Below are positions 57,515-64,000 of a stretch of DNA of 64,000 bases, piece by piece. The first letter of the stretch is position 1, and every line of letters begins with the position of its first letter. The notes below the pieces were generated by a model. The model saw only the letters and a program-made list of their open reading frames with translations. It did no database searches and had not been told where the DNA came from. The stretch comes from Pseudonocardia sp. T1-2H (GTDB lineage Bacteria > Actinomycetota > Actinomycetes > Mycobacteriales > Pseudonocardiaceae), in the NCBI RefSeq assembly GCF_038039215.1, contig NZ_JBBPCL010000001.1:1302001-1366000 (forward strand). Reading direction: 5' to 3'. The position numbers and the translations under genes were made by a program.

Positions 57515-57943
57515 GTGGCCGTCAAGATCAAGCTGATGCGTCTGGGCAAGATCCGTCAGCCGTACTACCGCGTCGTCGTCGCCGACTCGCGCACCCGCCG
57601 CAGCGGTCGCGCCATCGAGACGATCGGCAAGTACCACCCGAAGAACGAGCCGAGCCTCATCGAGATCGACTCCGAGCGTGCGCAGTACTGGCTGGGCGTC
57701 GGCGCGCTGCCGACCGAGCCGGTGCAGCACCTGCTCGAGATCACCGGTGACTGGCAGAAGTTCAAGGGCCTCCCGGGCTCCGAGGGCACCCTGAAGCCGC
57801 AGCCGGAGAAGATCGACAAGCTTGCGCGCTTCCAGGCGGCGCTCGCGGCGGCGGGCGAGGAGCCCACCACCGAGGCCACCACGCCGAAGAAGAAGAAGGC
57901 CAAGGCGGACGAGCCGGCCGAGGCCGAGTCGACCGAGTCGTGA
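57515..57943 (+). CDS. rpsP: 30S ribosomal protein S16
   Basis: 142 residues; the first 80 are S16 ([27 protein letters not shown]-type [14 protein letters not shown]) and the last 55 an acidic/Ala/Lys tail ([20 protein letters not shown]) common in high-GC actinobacteria. GTG at 57515 with GAGGAG 11 bases upstream. First gene of the rpsP-khpA-rimM operon; stop overlaps khpA (GTGA). Confidence 0.97.
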   Translation: MAVKIKLMRLGKIRQPYYRVVVADSRTRRSGRAIETIGKYHPKNEPSLIEIDSERAQYWLGVGALPTEPVQHLLEITGDWQKFKGLPGSEGTLKPQPEKIDKLARFQAALAAAGEEPTTEATTPKKKKAKADEPAEAESTES

Positions 57944-58179
57944 GCCTCCTGGCGGATGCGCTCGACCACCTGGTGCGCGGCATCGTGGACCACCCGGAGG
58001 ACGTGCGCGTCGACCTGGTGACCAACCGTCGTGGCCGCACGCTCGAGGTCCGGGTGCACCCCGAGGACCTCGGCAAGGTGATCGGCCGGGGCGGTCGTAC
58101 CGCGACGGCGCTGCGCACCGTGATGGGGGGCATCGGCGGCCGGGGTGTCCGGGTCGATGTCGTCGACACCGATCACTAG
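57940..58179 (+). CDS. khpA: KH-domain RNA-binding protein KhpA
   Basis: 79 residues: one KH domain, GxxG loop in [20 protein letters not shown]. KhpA pairs with KhpB (EloR) in other Gram-positive bacteria and binds many RNAs; it is placed between rpsP and rimM in nearly all actinobacteria. GTG at 57940 overlaps rpsP. rimM starts 5 bases after its stop. Confidence 0.95.
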   Translation: MSLLADALDHLVRGIVDHPEDVRVDLVTNRRGRTLEVRVHPEDLGKVIGRGGRTATALRTVMGGIGGRGVRVDVVDTDH

Positions 58180-58183
58180 GACC

Positions 58184-58726
58184 GTGGCGCCCGGAACGGG
58201 CGGCGAACTGCTCGTCGGGCTCGTCGCCAAGGTCCACGGCCTGCGCGGCGAGCTCGCGGTCGACGTCCGCACGGACTCCCCCGAGGAGCGGTTCGCCCCC
58301 GGGTCGGTGCTGGTCTCGCGGCGCACCGGCCGGCCGGACGGCACCCTGACCGTGGAGAGCGCCCGCCCGCATTCCGGGCGGCTGCTCGTCCGCTTCGTCG
58401 AGGTGCCGGACCGGACCGCGGCCGAGGAGATGCGCGGCGCCCGGCTCCTGATCGGTGTCGAGTCGCTGGCGCCGGCGGAGGACCCCGAGGAGTTCCACGC
58501 CCACCAGCTCGAAGGCCTCCGGGCCGAGCTGGCGGACGGCGAGTCGCTCGGCACGGTCCGTGAGATCGTCCACGGCCCGGGCGGGGACCTGCTGGTCGTC
58601 GCGCGCGAGGGCCGGGCGGACCTCCTCGTGCCGTTCGTGCGGGAGATCGTCCCGACCGTCGATCTCGACGGCGGCAGGGTCGTCCTCACCCCGCCCGAGG
58701 GCCTGCTGGACCTCGACCAGAACTGA
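58184..58726 (+). CDS. rimM: Ribosome maturation factor RimM
   Basis: 180 residues. Two domains: N-terminal VGLVAKVHGLRGELAVDVRT (family G.h...hG..G...v...T) and PRC-barrel C-terminal VPFVREIVPTVDLDGGRVVL with TPPEGLL. Assists 30S 3' domain assembly at S19. GTG at 58184. A strong terminator follows, so unlike typical operons it is separated from trmD by two other genes. Confidence 0.95.
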   Translation: MAPGTGGELLVGLVAKVHGLRGELAVDVRTDSPEERFAPGSVLVSRRTGRPDGTLTVESARPHSGRLLVRFVEVPDRTAAEEMRGARLLIGVESLAPAEDPEEFHAHQLEGLRAELADGESLGTVREIVHGPGGDLLVVAREGRADLLVPFVREIVPTVDLDGGRVVLTPPEGLLDLDQN

Positions 58727-58737
58727 AGAAGCACCCC

Positions 58738-58770
58738 GGAAGGCCCCGTCGCACCGCGACGGGGCCTTCC
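58738..58770 (+). terminator. Strong terminator after rimM
   Basis: GGAAGGCCCCGTCGC-ACC-GCGACGGGGCCTTCC, 15 perfect base pairs and a 3-base loop, 12 bases after the rimM stop. Closest to a textbook hairpin in the window, though without a T-run. Confidence 0.9.
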
Positions 58771-58800
58771 GCATGCTCGCCTCGGCCGCCCGGCCCCGTT

Positions 58801-58855
58801 GTGGAGCCACGACGCGGTCTCTGGCGGGGTCGGCGCGTTGTGGGTTCCATGATGG
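58801..58855. repeat. Copy of the CCACGACGCG intergenic inverted repeat
   Basis: CCACGACGCGG (58807-58817) and CGCGTTGTGG (58834-58843) face each other with one G:T type mismatch, flanked by TGGA and TTCCA. Same family as copies near 23.56 and 32.37 kb. Confidence 0.6.
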
Positions 58856-58860
58856 TGTCA

Positions 58861-58899
58861 ATGTCAGTTGACATGCTCCGCTTGTCAACGTAAGTTGAC
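58861..58899 (+). promoter_or_regulatory. Promoter with two operator palindromes
   Basis: ATGTCA-GT-TGACAT (58861-58874) and GTCAAC-GTAA-GTTGAC (58884-58899), both perfect. TTGACA (58868-58873), 17-base spacer, TAAGTT (58891-58896) form a good sigma-70-type promoter inside the palindromes. Expected start of transcription is at or next to the ATG at 58904, so the mRNA would be leaderless. The next gene's HTH protein may be the repressor. Confidence 0.7.
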
Positions 58900-58903
58900 G
58901 GAC

Positions 58904-59119
58904 ATGGCAGATGCGACAGCGGTGGCGGCAGCGGCGTCGAGCAAGGACCCCGCGGTCGGCCTGGCGGCCGTGGCGTCCCTGCGGACGCTGCTCGAGTCGC
59001 TCGAGGAGCTCCAGGTCGGCAACGCCAGGGCGCAGGGCTGGTCCTGGCAGCGGATCGCCGACGTCATGAAGGTCAGCAGGCAGGCGGTGCACAAGAAGTA
59101 CCGCCGCCTCGGATTCTGA
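58904..59119 (+). CDS. Small helix-turn-helix DNA-binding protein
   Basis: 71 residues. After an Ala-rich lead comes [20 protein letters not shown] and the [29 protein letters not shown], with recognition helix [12 protein letters not shown]. No effector domain. ATG at 58904 sits at the likely transcription start, with no RBS. It is 17 bases upstream of the Clp-N gene and presumably controls the pair through the two palindromes at its promoter. Confidence 0.82.
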   Translation: MADATAVAAAASSKDPAVGLAAVASLRTLLESLEELQVGNARAQGWSWQRIADVMKVSRQAVHKKYRRLGF

Positions 59120-59136
59120 GAGCGGGAGGCGCGAGC

Positions 59137-59694
59137 ATGTTCGAGAGGTTCACCGTCCCGGCCCGGCAGGCCGTGATCACCGCCCAGCAGGACGCCCGGG
59201 AGCGGCGGCAGACCCACATCCGCACCGAGAACGTCCTGATCGCCCTCTACGGGTCCCCGACGAGCCCTGGCGCGCAGCTGCTGCGCGACGCGGGGGTGGA
59301 GCGCGCCGACGTCGAGGCGGACATCGTGCGCATGCACCGCGGCGACGCCCCGGATCCGGAGGCCCTCGCGACGATCGGCATCGATCTCGACGAGGTGCGC
59401 CGCCAGGTGGAGGACGCCTTCGGGCCCGGAGCCCTGGAGCGGACCCGGGCGGTCCGGGGGAAGGGTGGCGGCAAGCACGTCCCCTTCGACCGCCCCGCGA
59501 AGAAGTCCCTGGAGCTGTCGCTGCGGGAGGCGCTGCGGCTCGACCACTCCTACATCGGCTCCGAGCACATCCTGCTGGGGCTGCTGCACACGGAGACCGG
59601 CGCGGCCCACCACATCCTCGCGAGCCGGGGGGTCACGCTCGCCGGGATGCGTGCGGCCGTCGAGGAGTTCGGGCGCGGCGCGGCGAGCGGCTGA
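59137..59694 (+). CDS. Stand-alone Clp N-domain protein
   Basis: 185 residues. Two Clp_N repeats as in ClpC/ClpA N-terminal domains: [20 protein letters not shown] with [20 protein letters not shown], and [29 protein letters not shown]. No AAA+ ATPase modules follow. Such proteins may act as adaptors or decoys for Clp proteases, or bind stressed proteins; unproved. ATG 59137 after GGGAGGC. Forms a two-gene unit with the HTH gene, lying between rimM and trmD. Confidence 0.85.
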   Translation: MFERFTVPARQAVITAQQDARERRQTHIRTENVLIALYGSPTSPGAQLLRDAGVERADVEADIVRMHRGDAPDPEALATIGIDLDEVRRQVEDAFGPGALERTRAVRGKGGGKHVPFDRPAKKSLELSLREALRLDHSYIGSEHILLGLLHTETGAAHHILASRGVTLAGMRAAVEEFGRGAASG

Positions 59695-59741
59695 GAGTCC
59701 GCCGGCGTCCACGGCCACCCCACTCTGCGAGGATCCGCCCG

Positions 59742-60509
59742 GTGCGGATCGACGTCGTCACCATCTTCCCCGGCTATCTGGCCCCGTTGCGCGAGGCGCT
59801 GCTCGGCCGGGCGATCGAGGCCGGGCTGATCGACGTGGCCGTCCACGACCTGCGGAACTGGACGCACGACGTGCACCAGGCCGTCGACGACTCGCCCTAC
59901 GGTGGCGGGCCCGGCATGGTCATGCGCCCGCAGGTCTGGGGCGAGGCCCTCGACAGCGTGATCGGGGGGGTGCCGGGTGACGCCCCCGCGCGGCTGGTGG
60001 TCCCGACGCCCGCGGGCCGCCCGTTCACCCAGGCCACCGCGCACGCGTGGGCGGGGGAGGAGCGCCTCGTCTTCGCCTGCGGCCGCTACGAGGGGATCGA
60101 CCAGCGCGTCGTCGACCACTACGCGGAACGCATGCCCGTCGACGAGGTCAGCATCGGGGACTACGTGCTGGTCGGCGGCGAGGTGGCGGTGCTGACGATG
60201 GTCGAGGCGGTGGTGCGCCTGCTGCCCGGCGTGCTCGGCAATCCGCGCTCGGCCGCGGAGGACTCCTTCTCCGACGGGCTGCTCGAGGGCCCCGCGTACA
60301 CGCGTCCGGAGAGCTGGCGCGGCCACGACGTCCCGGACGTGCTGCGCAGCGGCAACCACGCCGCGATCGCCCGCTGGCGGCGGGACCGGGCCCTGGAACG
60401 GACGGCCGCGCGCCGGCCGGACCTGCTCGACGCGTTGCCCGCCGACGCCCTCGACAAGAAGGACCGGGCGCTCCTCGCCCAGCTCAGGGAAGCTGCGGAG
60501 GGCTCCTGA
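59742..60509 (+). CDS. trmD: tRNA (guanine(37)-N1)-methyltransferase
   Basis: 255 residues; SPOUT methylase with the knot. Marks: [59 protein letters not shown], and [20 protein letters not shown]. Methylates G37 of several tRNAs and prevents +1 frameshifting; essential. GTG start at 59742, 47 bases after the Clp-N gene, so it probably has its own promoter. rplS begins 173 bases later. Confidence 0.97.
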   Translation: MRIDVVTIFPGYLAPLREALLGRAIEAGLIDVAVHDLRNWTHDVHQAVDDSPYGGGPGMVMRPQVWGEALDSVIGGVPGDAPARLVVPTPAGRPFTQATAHAWAGEERLVFACGRYEGIDQRVVDHYAERMPVDEVSIGDYVLVGGEVAVLTMVEAVVRLLPGVLGNPRSAAEDSFSDGLLEGPAYTRPESWRGHDVPDVLRSGNHAAIARWRRDRALERTAARRPDLLDALPADALDKKDRALLAQLREAAEGS

Positions 60510-60536
60510 CCCCACCGATTTCACCCTGCCCGAACC

Positions 60537-60551
60537 CGTCTGGCACTATGG
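60537..60551 (+). promoter_or_regulatory. rplS promoter-type motif
   Basis: CGTCTGGCACTATGG, 14 of 15 identical to the rpsP motif at 57369-57383. CACTAT would be the -10, with TTCACC about 18 bases upstream as a possible -35. 132 bases before the L19 start, the same spacing as at rpsP. Confidence 0.6.
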
Positions 60552-60682
60552 ACGGGTTGCCAGCGCCCGACGCCATGGTTGTCGGGCCCTGTCGGGCGCC
60601 CCCGGCTCCATCGAGATCGAGCCGGTGCGGCCACCCCACACGACCGCTGCACGAGAGTTTCAGACGAGGACGGACCTGCGCG

Positions 60683-61042
60683 ATGAACACCCTGGACGAC
60701 CTGGACGCACAGATGCTGCGCTCCGACATCCCCGCCTTCCGGCCGGGGGACACGCTCAAGGTGCACGTGAAGGTCATCGAGGGCAACCGCTCTCGTGTCC
60801 AGGTGTTCCAGGGCGTCGTCATCCGCCGCCACGGCTCCGGCGCCCGGGAGACCTTCACGGTCCGCAAGGTGTCGTTCGGCGTCGGCGTGGAGCGCACCTT
60901 CCCGGTGCACTCGCCGAACATCGACAAGATCGAGATCTTCACCCGCGGCGACGTGCGCCGCGCCAAGCTCTACTACCTTCGTGACCTGCGCGGCAAGGCC
61001 GCGAAGATCAAGGAGAAGCGTGAGACGACCACCGCTTCCTGA
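60683..61042 (+). CDS. rplS: 50S ribosomal protein L19
   Basis: 119 residues. [42 protein letters not shown] and [20 protein letters not shown] are L19. ATG at 60683. The 173-base leader after trmD carries its own promoter motif and has room for autoregulatory structure, but none was identified. Confidence 0.97.
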   Translation: MNTLDDLDAQMLRSDIPAFRPGDTLKVHVKVIEGNRSRVQVFQGVVIRRHGSGARETFTVRKVSFGVGVERTFPVHSPNIDKIEIFTRGDVRRAKLYYLRDLRGKAAKIKEKRETTTAS

Positions 61043-61086
61043 GCGTCACCCGGACCGGTCGCCCCGGTTGCCGTAGCCTCGACACC

Positions 61087-63028
61087 GTGGCGTTCCCCAG
61101 CTCCCCGACGACCGCCGCGCGCAACCGCGGCGGTACGCGCCCGCGGATTCGCCCGCGCGGACGCAGACCCCACCCGACGGGTGGCGTGGTCCGGACGTCG
61201 GGCAGCCCGAGGACGACGGCGGTCGTGGCCGCGGCTGGGGCGGCGCCCTCCCGGACGGCCTCGAGGGCCGGCCCGGGGAGAGCCTCCCGTCTACGGACGC
61301 GCCTGGGGTGCGGAGCCGGACTTCCCGCCCGCGGAGCGGCTCGGCGTGATGCGCCGGGCCGACGCCCGTGACCAGCCCGGGCCGGACCGGCCCCCGTCGG
61401 GCAGCTCCGGCGGCCCGTCGTCGAGAGGGCAGCGCGCGGACGCTGCGCCCGCCGCCGGATCCGGCGGCTGGGTCAACGGCGTCTGGCTCGGGATGGCCGA
61501 GGCCGTCGGCTTCGACCCGGTCGAGGCGCGCCGCAGTGGCTCCGGATACGCCGCAGACCCTGCGGCGCCCTACGGCGACGCCCGGGCCGATCGCCCCGGC
61601 CCCGACGACCAGGGCCCGAACCGCAGGCCCGCGGAGCGCGGCCCGAACGGTCGGTACGCCGACGACCGCAGGCACAGCGAGAACCACCGCCCCGAGAACC
61701 ACCGCCCCACCGAGAACCACCGGGACGAGCAGCCCACCGAGGAGTTCCGCACCGGCGGGTTCGCCGGCCGGCCCGTCCCGGGGCGCCAGGACCCGGAGGG
61801 GCGCCCGCCCCGCGGCCCGGACCCCGCTCGCCCGCAGGGCGACCCGCGGAACGTCGCGCCCCGGCAGTGGACCCCCGCCGGACCGCCGGAGACCGAGGAG
61901 ACCGGCCCCACCGAGGTCATCCCCGCCGCGACCGACACCGCCGAGACCGAGGCCATCCCGAACGACCTCGTCCGCCCGCACGATCCTGCTCCGCAGGACC
62001 TGCCCGTCCCGGACGACGCTCCCGGGGACGTCGCCCCCGGGGCCGCTCCCGACGACGACGCGGACCCCGACGGCATCCCCGGCCGGCACCGCCGGCGCGC
62101 GGGCGCCTCGTCCGCGGGCAAGCCTGCGGCGTCCTACCTCGCCACCCAGCGCTCGGGCGGGAAGAAGCCCCGCACCGGTCGCCGGCGGCGGCCCACGTTC
62201 TGGAAGGAACTGCCGCTGCTCATCGTGGTGGCGCTGGTCCTGACCTTCCTGATCCAGACGTTCCTGGCGAAGGTCTACGTGATCCCGTCGGGCTCGATGG
62301 AGACCACGCTGCACGGGTGCACCGGCTGCAACAACGACCGCGTGCTCGTGGACAAGGTCACCTTCCGCTTCGGAGACCCCCAGCCCGGGGACGTCGTCGT
62401 GTTCCGCGGCCCGGACAGCTGGAGCAACACCGAGTTCAGCGTGGCCCCGCCCTCCAGCACGATCGCGCGGGTCGGCCAGGAGATCGGATCGCTGATCGGC
62501 CTCGCCCCGCCGGACGAGAAGGACTTCGTCAAGCGCGTCATCGCCGTCGGCGGCCAGACCGTCGCCTGCTGCGACTCGCGGAACCGCGTCATGGTCGACG
62601 GCGCGCCGCTCGACGAGCCCTACATCTACTACCTGCCCGCCGCGGGGCCGGCCCGGCAGATCCCGTTCGGGCCGATCACGGTGCCGGACGGGGAACTCTG
62701 GGTCATGGGCGACAGCCGCAACAACTCCTCGGACTCCCGGATCGACGGTCACGGCCCCATCCCGGTCGCCAACGTCATCGGCAAGGCCCGGCTCAAGGTG
62801 CTGCCGATCGGCCGTTTCGGCTGGATCGACGCGACGAACCCGCAGCAGAGCAAGGCGGTCGGCCTCGGCGACAGCCTCCCGCAGGGCGTGCCGCTGGCGC
62901 TGGGCATGGCCGGTGCGCTGCCGTTCGGGCTGCTGCGCCGCCGACGCATCCGCTTCGACCAGCACGTCGAGGAGTTCCTGCCGTCCACGCGCCGCAGCCG
63001 GTCCCGGTTCCGTCACGGCGGGTCCTGA
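61087..63028 (+). CDS. lepB: Signal peptidase I with ~370-residue N-terminal extension, two one-base deletions
   Basis: 647 residues when repaired (61095-61098 needs one C, 61275-61278 one G; 1944 nt). The first ~370 residues are disordered, charged and Pro/Gly/Asp-rich ([37 protein letters not shown]). Then a membrane helix [20 protein letters not shown], catalytic Ser in [11 protein letters not shown] (near residue 403), the box with catalytic Lys [15 protein letters not shown], and [13 protein letters not shown] second hydrophobic stretch follows at the C-terminus. Cleaves signal peptides outside the membrane. Most relatives have much shorter extensions. Confidence 0.86.
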
Positions 63029-63045
63029 CCCCGTACGGTCACTCC

Positions 63046-63897
63046 GTGGTCGCGCGCCCTCGCATGCCGTCACCCCGCTCGCCGTCCCGCCGGCCCGCCC
63101 GGCGCCGCCCCGCCGAGATCCTGCCGCCCGAGCTCAGGCCCGGGCGGGCGATCGTCCGCGCCTCGGCGGGGACCTGGACGTTGCAGACCACGCTGCACCG
63201 GCACGGCCTGGGCCCCGTCGCGGGCGTCGACGAGGCCGGGCGCGGGGCCTGCGCCGGACCGCTCGTCGTCGCGGCCTGTGTCCTGAGGCCGAACGACGCG
63301 AAGCGGTTCGAGGGCCTCACGGACTCGAAGATGCTCACCCCGGCCGCGCGGGAGGAGTTCTTCACGCTGATCACCCGGCGGGCGGAGGACCTGTCGGTGA
63401 TCGTCATCCCGCCGGCGGAGGTGGACCGCCGGGGCGTCCACGTCGCCAACATCGAGGGGATGCGGCGGGCCGTCGCCGGCCTCGCGTCGGCGCCCGGTTA
63501 CGTCCTCACCGACGGGTTCGCCGTGCGCGGCTTCGGCCGGCCGGCGCTGGCGGTGCCCAAGGGCGACCTCGCGGCGGCCTGCGTCGCCGCGGCGTCGGTC
63601 CTGGCCAAGGTGACCAGGGACCGGATGATGGTCGAGCTGGACGCCGCGCTGCCGCAGTACCGGTTCGGCGAGCACAAGGGCTACTGCACGCCGGTCCACG
63701 ACGCCGCCCTGGCCGAGCACGGCCCCAGCGCCGTGCACCGCTACTCGTTCGTCAACGTGGCCGCTGCTGCCCGCCGTGACCGCGGTGTTCCCGGAGGTGA
63801 CCCGGCCGGGGTCGGGGGGTCGGTGGGCCTGGTCCACAATGAGGGCCCGCTCGACGAGCCCGTCGAGTCCACCGCAGGGGGAGGAATGCAGCTGTGA
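63046..63897 (+). CDS. rnhB: Ribonuclease HII
   Basis: 283 residues. Catalytic acids in [20 protein letters not shown] (DEAGRG) and [18 protein letters not shown]-terminal [19 protein letters not shown] and [38 protein letters not shown]-terminal tail of about 45 residues after the fold is longer than usual. Removes ribonucleotides from DNA. GTG at 63046 (ATG 63064 possible, no RBS in front of either). Stop overlaps the next start. Confidence 0.93.
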   Translation: MVARPRMPSPRSPSRRPARRRPAEILPPELRPGRAIVRASAGTWTLQTTLHRHGLGPVAGVDEAGRGACAGPLVVAACVLRPNDAKRFEGLTDSKMLTPAAREEFFTLITRRAEDLSVIVIPPAEVDRRGVHVANIEGMRRAVAGLASAPGYVLTDGFAVRGFGRPALAVPKGDLAAACVAAASVLAKVTRDRMMVELDAALPQYRFGEHKGYCTPVHDAALAEHGPSAVHRYSFVNVAAAARRDRGVPGGDPAGVGGSVGLVHNEGPLDEPVESTAGGGMQL

Positions 63898-64000
63898 GCG
63901 CCGAGGATCTCGAGAAGTACGAGACCGAGATGGAGCTCACGCTCTACAAGGAGTACCGCGACATCGTGTCGCAGTTCTCCTACATCGTGGAGACGGAGCG
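63894..64000 (+). CDS. DUF2469 protein (partial, 3' end outside window)
   Basis: First 35 residues: [20 protein letters not shown] to VETER match the start of the actinobacterial DUF2469 family (Rv2901c), a small acidic conserved protein of unknown function always found after rnhB. GTG at 63894 overlaps the rnhB stop (GTGA). Its 3' end is off the right edge. Confidence 0.9.
   Translation, partial: MSAEDLEKYETEMELTLYKEYRDIVSQFSYIVETE

Noticed and set aside
61181..63028. lepB starting at 61181
   Set aside because: The upstream sequence reads as continuous protein once two single-base losses are corrected, beginning at the GTG at 61087; the 61181 start has no RBS and an out-of-character N-terminus.

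Overview
The window is a chromosomal segment of a very high-GC actinobacterium. Gene order, GTG-rich starts, overlapping GTGA/ATGA junctions and the protein set (GlnR-type nitrogen control, SepIVA, DUF177, DUF2469, DUF3515, two EspI-like ATPases) fit the order Pseudonocardiales. A Pseudonocardia-like genus is my guess; no rRNA is present to prove it. No tRNA, rRNA, CRISPR array, insertion sequence or phage gene was seen.

The backbone follows the order I recall for the M. tuberculosis Rv2901c-Rv2981c block: ddl, DUF3515, thiL, ung, rpmB, DAK-domain protein, recG, pyc, rsmD, coaD, sepIVA, DUF177, rpmF, rnc, mutM, smc, ftsY, amtB-glnK-glnD, ffh, rpsP-khpA-rimM, trmD, rplS, lepB, rnhB, DUF2469. 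Blocks that look added to this backbone are a metabolic/ion-transport block at about 4.4-22.8 kb between thiL and ung, two paralogous MinD/EspI-like ATPases at 35.5-38.2 kb, and a helix-turn-helix plus Clp-N pair at 58.9-59.7 kb that splits rimM from trmD.

Region by region: 1-0.66 kb, end of a drug-type MFS exporter; 0.8-4.3 kb, flavin/F420 enzyme, Ddl, DUF3515, AsnC-like regulator, thiamine-phosphate kinase; 5.2-15.5 kb, a glycolate/glyoxylate module (LctP/GlcA-type permease, GlcDEF, an IclR regulator, divergent malate synthase G, MFS carrier); 15.5-22.1 kb, GNAT enzyme and a complete seven-gene Mrp Na+/H+ antiporter operon with every junction overlapping by 4 bases; 22.2-28 kb, gamma-carbonic anhydrase, Ung, L28, DAK protein, RecG; 29-35.4 kb, pyruvate carboxylase, RsmD, CoaD, SepIVA, quinone reductase; 35.5-42.5 kb, ATPase pair, DUF177-L32-RNase III-MutM, CorA, acylphosphatase; 42.6-56 kb, SMC, FtsY, the nitrogen operon, Ffh; 56-64 kb, membrane protease, S16-KhpA-RimM, HTH/Clp-N pair, TrmD, L19, LepB, RNase HII and the start of DUF2469.

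An important quality point: eight conserved genes (DUF3515, lctP, glcD, recG, mutM, smc, ffh, lepB) are interrupted by nine one-base deletions, all restored by adding a single G or C and most lying in short G or C runs. Several are essential genes, so this looks like under-calling of G/C runs in the sequence and not gene decay. Coordinates for these genes span the full reading frame across the break.
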